Shown: positions 53,445 through 62,044 of the stretch, piece after piece | Layout of the letters: every line of letters begins with the position of its first letter | How positions within the stretch are numbered: the stretch's first letter is position 1 | Source: Bacteroidota bacterium | Lineage (GTDB): Bacteria > Bacteroidota > Bacteroidia > Chitinophagales > Chitinophagaceae | Length of the DNA: 64,000 nt | NCBI GenBank assembly: GCA_030706735.1 | Contig: JAUZNZ010000012.1 | Span: 1 to 64,000, forward strand | Direction: 5' to 3' | Translations under genes and position numbers: made by a program | Notes under the pieces: generated by a model | Told to the model about the DNA's origin: nothing | Databases searched by the model: none | What the model saw: the letters and a program-made list of their open reading frames with translations, nothing else

Positions 53445-55865
53445 ATGTGGGAGTCTATCGCCCGTTTGGTCCTGAAATTCCGTTTGTTCCTGCTCGTGCT
53501 CCTGTTGTCCGTTACTGCTTTCATGGCCTGGCATGCGTCCCGGGTTCAGATGAGCTATGATTTCACGCGAACCGTGCCTACCGACAATGCCAAGTACGTC
53601 GAATATGAGTCCTTCCGCAAACGATTCGGCGATGACGGCAACCTGCTCGTGGTGGGCATTCAGACCGATAAGCTCTTTCAACAGTCCGTCTTTTCCGATT
53701 ATATAGCCCTGGGAGACACGCTGAAAAAAATAAAAGGGGTGGTCAGCGTGCTGGATGCCGCGGTAGCCGTCAACCTGGTGAAGAATGACAGCACGCAGCA
53801 GCTCAAGGCCGTACGCATCTTTCCGGACCCTCCCCTGTCCCAGGCGGCAATCGACAGCGGCAAAGCGATCCTGCTCGGCCTGCCCTTTTATCGCGGCCTC
53901 CTGTATAACCCCGAAACCCATGTCTGGCTGATGGTCGTGAATGTCAGCAATGAAGTCATGAATACGGCGGGTCGCATCGTGACCGTCGGCGCCATTACGC
54001 AGGCGGTTGAAGATTTCGGACGCCGCCAGGGGATCGAGGTGCATATCAGCGGTCTTCCGCTCATTCGCACGAAAATGGCGGTGAAAGTGGCGCATGAGAC
54101 GACCTGGTTCCTTCTCGGATCGGTATTATTGATGACCATCATCCTCTTTCTTTTCTTCCGCAGCTTCAGCACGCTGATGCTCTCCCTGGCGGTGGTGATC
54201 ATCGGGGTCGTGTTCAGCCTGGGCACGATGGACCTCTTCGGCTACAAGATCACGTTATTAAATGCATTGACGCCGACCCTGGTCGTCGTGATCGGCATCC
54301 CGAACTGCATTTATTTCCTGAACAAATATCATACGTCTTATAACGATACAGGCGACAAGCGGCTGGCCCTGGTGGAAATGATCCGCCGGATGGGGATCGT
54401 GACCCTGTTCTGCAACCTCACGGCCGCTATCGGATTCGGCGTCTTCGCGCTGACGCGCAGCGCGATCCTGAAAGAATTCGGGGTGGTGGCCGGGATCAAT
54501 ATCATGCTGCTGTTCTTCATCTCCTTTATCCTCATCCCCATCGTGCTCAGCTACCTGCCGCCGCCCAAAGTGCGTCATACCCGCTATCTGACCAACCGGT
54601 GGCTGACGGCCATCCTGGACAAGCTGGAAGTCTGGACCACCAATCATCGCGTGCTGGTCTACAGTATTACGTTGATCGTGCTGGCCGGGGCGGTGGCCGG
54701 GATGTTCCGCCTGAAGTCGGAGGGGTTTATCGTCGACGACCTGCCCAAGAAGGATCCCATCTACCTGGACCTGAAATTCTTTGAGCGCCATTTCCGCGGG
54801 GTCATGCCACTCGAGATCGTGATCGATACCAAACGACGAAAGGGACTAAGGCTGAATATGCTCCAGACCCTGGACAGCGTGGATCGCCTTTCCCGGTATA
54901 TCGCGGCGCAGCCGGACATGGCGAGGCCTCTTTCTCTGGCGGAGGCTGCCAAATTCATTCGTCAGTCCTTCTATGGCGGCGATAGCGCGAGCTATGCCTT
55001 GCCCAATTCCTTCGACCTGCCCCTGATGGCCTCCTATCTTTCCATGGGCTCGCAACCCGCGGGAGTCACAACCGGCACAAGCCCGGGCGGCATGGGAGCA
55101 AAGAACGGCCTCAGCCAGCTGATCAAGAGCTTTGTGGACAGCAACCAGCAACAGTTGCGCATCAGCGTCAATATGGCTGACGTCGGCAGCGCGCGGCTTC
55201 CCGGCCTCCTGGACAGCCTCCAAAAGAGGTCGGCGCAACTCTTCGATTCTTCGCGCTACAAGGTCGAGTTCACGGGCACCAGCGTAACCTACCTGGAAGG
55301 CAGCAGTTTTATCATCAAGGGCCTAAAGGATAGCATCGAATGGGCCTTCGTATTGATCGCGGCCTGCATGCTATTCCTGTTCCGGTCGGTCCGGATCCTG
55401 CTCTGTTCCCTGATCCCGAATATCATCCCCCTGATCATTACGGCGGGCATCATGGGCTGGGTGGGTGTGCGGCTAAAGCCCTCCACCGTCATCGTGTTCA
55501 GCATCGCGCTCGGTATCGCCATCGATATTACGATCCGGTTCCTGGTCAACTATAAGCAGGAAATGGCCCATCGGTTGTCTATTGAAGGCGAAGGGACCGA
55601 TCTGTCCGGGATCGAGCTGCCCAGGGTCGATTCTCATGCCGTGGTGGTGGAGACCATTCACAAGACGGGCATCAGCATCCTTTATACGTCGATGGTGCTG
55701 ATCGCAGGATTCGTCATCTTTTGTTTCAGTGATTTTGGGGGGATCGAGGCGCTGGGCTGGCTGACCTCGGTGACGCTGGTGATCGCGACCTTGACGAATC
55801 TCATCTTCCTGCCCTCCTTGCTGATGAGCCTCATGTCGCCTAGGTCTCGGCGATCCCGTTCTTGA
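53445..55865 (+). CDS. MMPL/RND-superfamily transporter
   Basis: The start at 53445 (MWESIARLVLKFRLFLLVL) gives 806 residues with two repeats of the RND fold. Each repeat has one helix, a large periplasmic loop, then a bundle of about five helices. The bundles are around residues 220-390 (TLVVVIGIPNCIYFLNKY) and 630-790 (STVIVFSIALGIAIDITIRF, with acidic residues). The layout suits MMPL/HpnN-like exporters of lipids or hydrophobic compounds, probably proton-driven. It lacks an adjacent membrane-fusion protein. Its 3' end overlaps the opposite response-regulator gene by 26 bases. Confidence 0.85.
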   Translation: MWESIARLVLKFRLFLLVLLLSVTAFMAWHASRVQMSYDFTRTVPTDNAKYVEYESFRKRFGDDGNLLVVGIQTDKLFQQSVFSDYIALGDTLKKIKGVVSVLDAAVAVNLVKNDSTQQLKAVRIFPDPPLSQAAIDSGKAILLGLPFYRGLLYNPETHVWLMVVNVSNEVMNTAGRIVTVGAITQAVEDFGRRQGIEVHISGLPLIRTKMAVKVAHETTWFLLGSVLLMTIILFLFFRSFSTLMLSLAVVIIGVVFSLGTMDLFGYKITLLNALTPTLVVVIGIPNCIYFLNKYHTSYNDTGDKRLALVEMIRRMGIVTLFCNLTAAIGFGVFALTRSAILKEFGVVAGINIMLLFFISFILIPIVLSYLPPPKVRHTRYLTNRWLTAILDKLEVWTTNHRVLVYSITLIVLAGAVAGMFRLKSEGFIVDDLPKKDPIYLDLKFFERHFRGVMPLEIVIDTKRRKGLRLNMLQTLDSVDRLSRYIAAQPDMARPLSLAEAAKFIRQSFYGGDSASYALPNSFDLPLMASYLSMGSQPAGVTTGTSPGGMGAKNGLSQLIKSFVDSNQQQLRISVNMADVGSARLPGLLDSLQKRSAQLFDSSRYKVEFTGTSVTYLEGSSFIIKGLKDSIEWAFVLIAACMLFLFRSVRILLCSLIPNIIPLIITAGIMGWVGVRLKPSTVIVFSIALGIAIDITIRFLVNYKQEMAHRLSIEGEGTDLSGIELPRVDSHAVVVETIHKTGISILYTSMVLIAGFVIFCFSDFGGIEALGWLTSVTLVIATLTNLIFLPSLLMSLMSPRSRRSRS

Positions 55866-56499
55866 TGGCGTACATGACCAGGCCGACGCGGGATTTCACT
55901 TTCAGCTTTTCGAAGAGGACATTGCGGTAGTTGTCAACGGTCCGGTGGCTGATATACATTTTATCGGCAATATCCTTATAGGTCAGCTCCGAACAGACCA
56001 GGCGGAGGAATTCCTTTTCCTTGTCGGAAAGGGCAACTTGCTCATCGGGATTTCCGAGGTCCTTGTGCAAGCCGCTGATGATCTTGCCCGAAATGTATTC
56101 GGACAGGTAAAAGTCCTTTTTCATGATGGAATCCAGCGCCTCTTTCAACTCCTCCGGTTCGATATTCTTCAGGATATACCCCTTGGCGCCCAGGCGGAGC
56201 ATGCGGATGATGGTCGTTTCGTCGCTGAACATCGAGAGGGCAAGCACCTTGACCTGGGGATAGTTCTTGTTCAGCCAGCGAACGGTCTCATATCCGTCCA
56301 TGTCGGGCATGTTCACGTCCAGCAGGACGATATCCGGGATGACGCTCTGGGTGATCCTGGCCTTGAGCTCTTTCCCGCTATCCCCTTCAAAAAGAACGGC
56401 ATAGTTCTCGAAGGAAGAGATCAACTTGGCCAGTGCCTTGCGCAAAAGGTTATGATCGTCTACAATACCGACCTGTATTTTCTTGCTTGTTGCCGCCAT
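55840..56499 (-). CDS. LuxR/NarL-type response regulator
   Basis: The 219-residue protein has a receiver domain with VDDHNLLRKAL, phospho-acceptor Asp61 in VLLDVNMPDMDG, and a C-terminal LuxR helix-turn-helix (LTYKDIADKMYISHRTVDNYRNVLFEKL, about residues 172-200). It should be phosphorylated by the histidine kinase encoded 7 bases upstream. Its DNA targets are unknown. Its stop lies within the MMPL gene's 3' end on the other strand. Confidence 0.92.
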   Translation of the reverse strand: MAATSKKIQVGIVDDHNLLRKALAKLISSFENYAVLFEGDSGKELKARITQSVIPDIVLLDVNMPDMDGYETVRWLNKNYPQVKVLALSMFSDETTIIRMLRLGAKGYILKNIEPEELKEALDSIMKKDFYLSEYISGKIISGLHKDLGNPDEQVALSDKEKEFLRLVCSELTYKDIADKMYISHRTVDNYRNVLFEKLKVKSRVGLVMYAIKNGIAET

Positions 56500-56506
56500 A
56501 AATGAA

Positions 56507-57319
56507 TTATACGTTTTCCTTTTGCAGTGGCAATTCCACCTGAATGGTGGTTCCTTTTCCGGGTTCGCTATGAATTTCGATCTGGGCGCCGATCAGGTGG
56601 GCACGATTGCGCATGCTTTTCAGACCGAGGCCACTGGAGGATGAAATGGAGGTTTGCTTCCTTTCGAGGTCGAATCCGACCCCGTTGTCCTCCACTTTCA
56701 GGACAAATTTATTATCCGTTGAGTAAATAACCTCGACATTTATTTTATTGGCCTTGGAATGCTTCAAAATGTTGTTCAGCATTTCCTGGAACATACGGAA
56801 CAGGAAGATGCCTTTCTGCTCCTCGAAAGAGCGCTCTTCCCCGGTCACGGAGAAGCCGATCTCGAGCAGGCCCGTCCGGCGAAGGCTCTCCAGGTCGAAC
56901 CGGATGGCCTCCGGCAGACCGATCTGGGTGATCCGGTCGGTATGCAGGCTCTTGGTGAGGTCGGCCATGTCGGCAATCACCTTATTGAGCATTTGCCGGC
57001 TGTTTTGAACGCTTTCGTAGGCTTCGTGGTCTTTTCCCAGGGGAAGGACGGACAGGGACAGCTTGACGACGGAGAGCACCTGCCCGATATTGTCGTGCAA
57101 TTCCTGCGCGATGGTCTTAAACGTGCTCTCCTGGATCTCGAGCTGGGAGCGGAGCACTTCCTGTTCGTACTCGTCCTTCAGCCTCGCCAGCTGCTTTTCC
57201 TGCCGGTGCTGCCGCCGCTGATATAGAAACAGGATGGTGACTATGAAGCCGACCAGGAGAAGGGCCAAGGCCACCCCCATCAGGATCAAGATGTAGATTT
57301 CCTGGTTTTGAGCCGACAT
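56507..57319 (-). CDS. Membrane-anchored histidine kinase (HisKA_3)
   Basis: The 270-residue kinase has a single N-terminal membrane helix (about residues 8-34) and a coiled-coil linker. A HisKA_3 box AQELHDNIGQVLSVVKLSL follows with His75, then an HATPase with EMLNNILKHSKANK, VEDNGVGFDLE and GLGLKSMRNRA. It has no separate sensor domain, so the signal may come through a partner, perhaps the membrane protein encoded just upstream, whose 3' end overlaps this start by 34 bases. Confidence 0.9.
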   Translation of the reverse strand: MSAQNQEIYILILMGVALALLLVGFIVTILFLYQRRQHRQEKQLARLKDEYEQEVLRSQLEIQESTFKTIAQELHDNIGQVLSVVKLSLSVLPLGKDHEAYESVQNSRQMLNKVIADMADLTKSLHTDRITQIGLPEAIRFDLESLRRTGLLEIGFSVTGEERSFEEQKGIFLFRMFQEMLNNILKHSKANKINVEVIYSTDNKFVLKVEDNGVGFDLERKQTSISSSSGLGLKSMRNRAHLIGAQIEIHSEPGKGTTIQVELPLQKENV

Positions 57320-57933
57320 AAGAAAGCGATCGTGAAAGATGAATATAAGAATATATTAAGGAATGCAATGATGATGAGAAAATTCTGCGCCGTCGCGCGG
57401 GGCATGTTCTTGAGAAAATTGAGCAGTCCGAATATCGGGAATGAGCACGCGTAAAAGAACAGCAGCCCGGAACATACCCAGAATGCGGGCTGCCGGATCA
57501 GGTTGACCGCCCTGGAAAGCTGGAACAATTCTAAAAAATAGTAAATACAGAAGGAGATGACCAGGAGGCAGCCGATCGAATAGGTGATGGACGGGAAACT
57601 CGTGATCTTCTGGATAAAGAGGTTATTGAGGATCACGAGCACAATATAGATCCACATCACTTGCCCAATGAGCTTCTTTGCATTCTTATGATGTATGATC
57701 TCATGGAGCACGTAGAAATAAAATGAGAATTCAATGACCGAAAAGATATTGTACAGGATGGTGTTCGTCTTGTTCTCCATGATAAAGAACAAACCCATGG
57801 ATTCCACCGCCAGCGTCAGGAAGAGAAATATCGTGAACGACCGGAGGTAGGGCTCAGCCCTCGGTTTGGACCATGCTACCAGGCTGGCCAAAAAACTGAT
57901 GGCGATGATAATGGCTGTGAAATAGGGAAGCAT
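57286..57933 (-). CDS. Polytopic membrane protein of unknown function linked to a two-component system
   Basis: The start at 57931-57933 (MLPYFTAIIIAISFLASLV) gives 215 residues with about six or seven hydrophobic helices and charged short loops (LHEIIHHKNAKK). No known motif is seen. It overlaps the downstream kinase gene by 34 bases and is 7TM-like, so it may be the sensory partner (inference). The upstream part of the open frame includes a terminator hairpin and is not coding. Confidence 0.72.
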   Translation of the reverse strand: MLPYFTAIIIAISFLASLVAWSKPRAEPYLRSFTIFLFLTLAVESMGLFFIMENKTNTILYNIFSVIEFSFYFYVLHEIIHHKNAKKLIGQVMWIYIVLVILNNLFIQKITSFPSITYSIGCLLVISFCIYYFLELFQLSRAVNLIRQPAFWVCSGLLFFYACSFPIFGLLNFLKNMPRATAQNFLIIIAFLNIFLYSSFTIAFLCRLKTRKSTS

Positions 57934-57965
57934 AAGCGAGTCAAAGTAACATCTAATTTTCCGTG

Positions 57966-58003
57966 AAAAAAAAGAAGCTGCCCCGAATGTTTGGGACAGC
58001 CTC
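57966..58003 (-). terminator. Terminator after the 58040 gene
   Basis: On the minus strand GAGGCTGTCCC pairs with GGGGCAGCTTC (11 bp, two G-U), followed by eight T. It ends the leftward transcript of the gene at 58040-58516 and separates it from the membrane protein-kinase operon. Confidence 0.82.
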
Positions 58004-58039
58004 TCACTAATGGATCGTACTGGGACCTGGAAAAATAAC

Positions 58040-58516
58040 TTATATGACGGACAGCCCATCCGGGTTCTCCAATATGGTCACGCCGATGGAACTTCCGATG
58101 CCGCCTGCCGGGTTGCAGAACGGAGGACAATAGTTTGCCATATTGTAAGCCAGGATATTCGCTTTGCCGCCTTCGGCGAGATACACGTCCTTATGCGAAA
58201 CGCCGCCCAACTCTTCTTTGCTGCGGGTGGCAACCAGCACCATGCTCTGGCGGCCGTCCTTGCCCTTGACCCGATCGGTCTCGTTGGGATAAGCGCCAAA
58301 GTACAAGCGGATGCCGTCTGCGCCATGCTGTTTGATCGTTGCGATAAATTCTTCGAGTTCTTCAACACTATACCAGCAACTCAGGGAGTCTTCTTTTCCC
58401 AGCCTTTTGGAGTTATGGATCCAGCGTTCCTGTTTGTAATTTCTGATAAAAGCGTCCACAAAATCGGTGTTGACATACTTACCCACTTTTAATGATTTTT
58501 TTTCAATTGTGCTCAT
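58040..58516 (-). CDS. Conserved hypothetical protein
   Basis: The start at 58514-58516 (MSTIEKKSLKVGKYVNTDFV) gives 158 residues; an earlier ATG (58558) adds a short leader that would overlap the -7 element. The soluble protein has YSVEELEEFIATIKQHGADGIRLYFGAYP (about residues 49-77) and a C-terminal MANYCPPFCNPAGGIGSSIG segment with two Cys. I recognise it as a type of protein found in Bacteroidota but no function is known. It is a single-gene unit with a strong terminator and a long, repeat-bearing upstream region. Confidence 0.78.
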   Translation of the reverse strand: MSTIEKKSLKVGKYVNTDFVDAFIRNYKQERWIHNSKRLGKEDSLSCWYSVEELEEFIATIKQHGADGIRLYFGAYPNETDRVKGKDGRQSMVLVATRSKEELGGVSHKDVYLAEGGKANILAYNMANYCPPFCNPAGGIGSSIGVTILENPDGLSVI

Positions 58517-58555
58517 AGCTGTTGTTTTAAAAGTTTGAGGAATAATTTGCTGGTT

Positions 58556-58563
58556 CAAATGTA
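58556..58563 (-). promoter_or_regulatory. Promoter -7 element for the 58040 gene
   Basis: Minus strand TACATTTG, full match, 39 bases before the chosen start. Confidence 0.5.
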
Positions 58564-58658
58564 TTCCCGAAGTCCTTTAAAGGCTAATTGCAATAGAATA
58601 TAAATCAATTAATTATAAATAAGTATTATTCGTAACGCTAAGTAATTCAGCCTTTCAG

Positions 58659-58759
58659 CGTATAAATATTACAAAAAAAGGGGTTTTTATTCATATAAAA
58701 AACAGTAAAAAAGTAATTTTTTTACCCGTATAAATACGGGTTCGTTTTACCCGTATAAA
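58659..58759. repeat. Three CGTATAAA boxes with one palindrome
   Basis: CGTATAAATATT at 58659-58670; the palindrome ACCCGTATAAATACGGGT at 58724-58741; and TTTTACCCGTATAAA at 58745-58759, which repeats 58720-58734 exactly with a 25-base period. They lie 100-200 bases upstream of the leftward promoter, as expected for activator sites. Confidence 0.6.
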
Positions 58760-58900
58760 CATCAGCAAAAAACAGTGATTAGTTTCGGGTCAGTTTTTTA
58801 GCGGACCGGGATTTTTGTCTGACATTAGTAAGGAGGTTGTTCACCAGTCCCGTTTTTACTATTTAATATCCCCTGAAGCGAAAAAGATATTTGTGTTGGC

Positions 58901-58967
58901 ATCAGCATACATAACCATTAACACCTTATCCTTTTATTAGCCTGAGTGTGTGGGTATGTATGCTGAT
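58901..58967. repeat. 13-bp inverted repeat with a 41-base loop
   Basis: ATCAGCATACATA (58901-58913) and its exact complement TATGTATGCTGAT (58955-58967). It could be a long stem-loop or a pair of protein sites; role unknown. Confidence 0.55.
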
Positions 58968-59156
58968 ACTTATTTTTACCGGAATAGTTCTTTGCTAATC
59001 AGGCTGGTACATCGCATTTACCCCACATGAGGATCCTTCTGCGGATCAGGACAAATTTTGCCTGTGCATTGTTGAGAGCGCTTACCTGCTGCGACCATTC
59101 AGACCATCCGGATACCTGTGCGTCCGGGCATGGGTAGTCCGGAATGGTCCTTTTTC

Positions 59157-59186
59157 TTGTCCTTTCACCCCGCTTTTGTAGTTTTG
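59157..59186 (+). promoter_or_regulatory. Promoter for purH
   Basis: TTG (59157-59159), 19 bases, TAGTTTTG (59179-59186). The purH ATG follows five bases later, so the mRNA is probably leaderless. Confidence 0.65.
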
Positions 59187-59191
59187 CGCGC

Positions 59192-60724
59192 ATGACGAAA
59201 AAAATCAACGCCGCGCTGATTTCGGTTTTCTACAAGGATGGCCTGGAGGCCATCGTGCGCAAACTAAGCGCCCTCGGCGTACAGATCTACTCTACAGGCG
59301 GCACCCAGCAATTCATCGAATCCCTCGGCGTCGCCTGCACGCCGGTCGAGAGCCTGACGGGCTATCCATCCATCCTGGGCGGCCGCGTGAAAACCCTGCA
59401 TCCATCGGTTTTCGGAGGCATCCTGGGCAGAAGGGACCTGGCTTCGGATCTGCAGGAAATGGCCCAATATAAGATCCCCGAGATCGACCTGGTCATCGTG
59501 GACCTTTACCCCTTCGAAGAGACCGTCAGACAGACCAGCGAAGACAAGGCCATCATCGAAAAGATCGACATCGGCGGCCCTTCCATGATACGGGGCGCCG
59601 CCAAGAATCACAAAGACGTCGTCGTGGTCGCTTCGCGGACCGAATACGGCCGGCTGGAGCAGCTGCTCGATGAACAAAAGGGTGAAACGAGCCTGGAGCA
59701 ACGCCGCGCCCTGGCGGCCAGGGCTTTCGAGGTCTGCGCGCACTATGACGTGGTCATCGCCCGGTATTTTATCCCCGAACAGGGGGAGTATTTCCTTGAA
59801 TCCATCCCGTGTCCCCAACCCCTTCGATATGGTGAAAACCCGCACCAACCCGCAAGGTTTTATGGCAACCCCGGCGAGCTTTTCGAACAGCTCAACGGGA
59901 AGGAACTGTCCTATAATAACCTGGTGGATGTGGATGCAGCCGTGCAGTTAGTACAGGAATTCGGGGCAAAAGACGTTACGGGAGCCGCAGCCGTTTTTGC
60001 GATCATCAAACATACCAACCCCTGTGGCATCGCCCTCAGGCCCACTCTCCGGCAAGCCTGGGATGCGGCTCTCGCGGGCGACCCGGAAAGTGCATTCGGC
60101 GGCGTGCTGGCGTGCAATACCGCGGTGGACAAGGATACCGCCCAGGCCATCTCCGGCATCTTCTTCGAGGTGCTGATCGCGCCATCCTTCGATCAGGATG
60201 CACTGGAGATCCTTTGCGCAAGGAGGAACCGCATCCTGCTCCTGCAGAAGGCGCCGCTGAACAATACGGTACAATACAAGTCCCTGTTGAATGGCGTGTT
60301 GGTCCAGCAACCCGACCGGGGCAATTTTTCGGAATGGAAGGAGGTCGGCGGCCGGAGCACGACAGCGGCGGAAAAACAGGACCTGATCTTTGCCAACCTC
60401 GTTTGCAAGCACCTGAAGTCGAATGCCATCGCCCTGGTGAAGGACAGACAGCTCATCGGGAAAGGTTGCGGACAGACCAGCCGCGTCGATTCCCTGCGCC
60501 AGGCGCTCGAAAAAGCTGCGCAATTCAAATTCGACCTGCAGGGAGCCGTCCTGGCGTCGGACGCTTTTTTCCCATTCAATGACTGCGTACAAATGGCCCA
60601 TGAAGCGGGGATCGCTGCGTTCATTCAGCCAGGCGGCTCGATCCGCGATAAGGATTCCATTGATTACTGCGTACAGCACAACCTGGCGATGGTGATCACG
60701 GGGACAAGGCATTTCAGGCATTAG
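59192..60724 (+). CDS. purH: Bifunctional AICAR formyltransferase / IMP cyclohydrolase
   Basis: The start at 59192 (MTKKINAALISVFYKDG) gives 510 residues, the usual PurH size; an ATG at 59144 would precede the promoter. The N-terminal IMP cyclohydrolase domain has IYSTGGTQQFIE and GGRVKTLHPSVFGGIL. The C-terminal formyltransferase has KHTNPCGIA, DPESAFGG and the final QPGGSIRDKDSIDYC. It performs the last two steps of IMP synthesis. No other pur gene is near. Confidence 0.96.
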   Translation: MTKKINAALISVFYKDGLEAIVRKLSALGVQIYSTGGTQQFIESLGVACTPVESLTGYPSILGGRVKTLHPSVFGGILGRRDLASDLQEMAQYKIPEIDLVIVDLYPFEETVRQTSEDKAIIEKIDIGGPSMIRGAAKNHKDVVVVASRTEYGRLEQLLDEQKGETSLEQRRALAARAFEVCAHYDVVIARYFIPEQGEYFLESIPCPQPLRYGENPHQPARFYGNPGELFEQLNGKELSYNNLVDVDAAVQLVQEFGAKDVTGAAAVFAIIKHTNPCGIALRPTLRQAWDAALAGDPESAFGGVLACNTAVDKDTAQAISGIFFEVLIAPSFDQDALEILCARRNRILLLQKAPLNNTVQYKSLLNGVLVQQPDRGNFSEWKEVGGRSTTAAEKQDLIFANLVCKHLKSNAIALVKDRQLIGKGCGQTSRVDSLRQALEKAAQFKFDLQGAVLASDAFFPFNDCVQMAHEAGIAAFIQPGGSIRDKDSIDYCVQHNLAMVITGTRHFRH

Positions 60725-60728
60725 CGGC

Positions 60729-62039
60729 CTACATGTCCCAATACACCTCTTCCTTAAGAAAGATCTCATAAGCCTCTTTCCAGCCGGCGAATTGGGGATC
60801 CGTGCCGAGAAAGGAGTTGTGCCACACGGTGACCATCAGCCCGTTCACTTTCCGGATCAGGTGATAATAATGCATCAGCTCGTGCATCGCTTTGCCGGCT
60901 GAATGCTTCTCCTCGAAATAGGCGTTGGAGTCCATAAAGCAGAAGGGAAAAAGACGCAGGTTGGTCCGCTCCTCCTTTTCCAGGTCATACCAGTAGAAAG
61001 AGGAGGCCACGGAGGCCCTGAACCCATTAATGCTCCCATAGCCCATCGAGAAGTCCTGGTCGATGCCATAGCGCATCAGCAAGCGGTACGTATGGGGTAA
61101 ATTAAAGCGTATATAATGCTGGCGACTCCGGGTGATCTTCTGGTCGGCCATATATTCCAACCACTCGATCTCCTCCCGGAGCAATTCCTCCTGGTCGCCG
61201 CTCTGCCAGGAAGGGTGCGCGCCGATCCGATATCCGGAGGCATGATACCGGACCAGGTATTGGAATGCCTTGGAGGAAGGCGAAATATTCTTATCGTATC
61301 CCTTCGGCCGCGCCGCAGCCAGGAAAAAATAGTAGGCCCGCATGCGACAGTACAAATGCAGGGAGTCCAGCCATTCATAGGCATCGTACGGGTCCCTTTC
61401 CTTCCTCCTCCATACATTGATCCTTTTCATAGCCAGCCCCCATTCACCCCGCAACAGGGATCTTCCCAGGCCGCCGATATTCCTCAGCCATCCTTTATGA
61501 AGGTACGACCAGGCGATATCGATATCATAAGTGGGTATATATTTGAATGAGGCATACCGGAACACCAGTGCCGGATATTTCTTATGCAAAGCCTTCTTCA
61601 GCTCCTGAAGCCAAATATTCACGAGCGGCAAATGAAGGAAGCCTTCCCGGTGGGCCAGCGATCCCGTATGCGCAAAACGACCGTATTCATCCTTTTCATG
61701 CGGGAGATACTCCTCGTAACGGCTCATCAGGTAAAAAGAGGCGGCGAAAATGTCGAAAGGGAAGTCGCCCGACGTCTCGAAGAAGGCCTTGTGATAGTTC
61801 AATTCAAAGCATTCTATCTGTCTCGATCCGATCCCGGTCTCGAACAGCAACGGGGTTTGGCGGATGAAAAATTCGTCTTCCGAGATCTCGCAGTCCGAAT
61901 AATTTAACCTGGGCAGGACAGACGCGCCGAACTCTTCCCGGTCCGCCGTGATCCTGATCGGCTCATCGAACAACTCCTTACTCATGAACTCAACAATATA
62001 CCGAAGCCGCGGAGTGATATGTGGGCTATATAGAAGCAT
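60729..62039 (-). CDS. Polysaccharide-deacetylase-like protein
   Basis: The start at 62037-62039 (MLLYSPHITPRLRYIVEFM) gives 436 residues. The N-terminal 150 residues resemble the DUF7033-type leader of Bacteroidota deacetylase proteins. The catalytic half has TYDIDIAWSY (Asp metal ligands), IGAHPSWQSG and a C-terminal HNSFLG. This fits a NodB-like, possibly carbohydrate-modifying enzyme without signal peptide. The usual second His-x3-His motif is not obvious, so activity is uncertain. It is 5 bases after the LutB-like gene. Confidence 0.75.
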   Translation of the reverse strand: MLLYSPHITPRLRYIVEFMSKELFDEPIRITADREEFGASVLPRLNYSDCEISEDEFFIRQTPLLFETGIGSRQIECFELNYHKAFFETSGDFPFDIFAASFYLMSRYEEYLPHEKDEYGRFAHTGSLAHREGFLHLPLVNIWLQELKKALHKKYPALVFRYASFKYIPTYDIDIAWSYLHKGWLRNIGGLGRSLLRGEWGLAMKRINVWRRKERDPYDAYEWLDSLHLYCRMRAYYFFLAAARPKGYDKNISPSSKAFQYLVRYHASGYRIGAHPSWQSGDQEELLREEIEWLEYMADQKITRSRQHYIRFNLPHTYRLLMRYGIDQDFSMGYGSINGFRASVASSFYWYDLEKEERTNLRLFPFCFMDSNAYFEEKHSAGKAMHELMHYYHLIRKVNGLMVTVWHNSFLGTDPQFAGWKEAYEIFLKEEVYWDM

Positions 62040-62044
62040 AATTT

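Larger units (their letters stand above)
58517..59191. other. Long regulatory/intergenic region upstream of the 58040 gene and purH
   Basis: These 675 bases separate divergent genes. They hold a minus-strand -7 element, three CGTATAAA-type boxes including one near-perfect palindrome, a 13-bp inverted repeat with a long loop, and the purH promoter. The left half is very AT-rich. No open frame looks coding; one at 58999-59208 (minus) overlaps the purH start and shows no family pattern. Confidence 0.6.

Noticed and set aside
58540-58575. GGTTCAAAT resembling a tRNA T-loop
   Set aside because: The flanking bases cannot form the T-stem, and no anticodon or acceptor stem is present; it is better explained as the -7 element of the 58040 gene.
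59000-59191. Possible ZTP or purine riboswitch before purH
   Set aside because: The region has some complementary segments, but none of the conserved core sequences I know, and the best promoter lies downstream of it.
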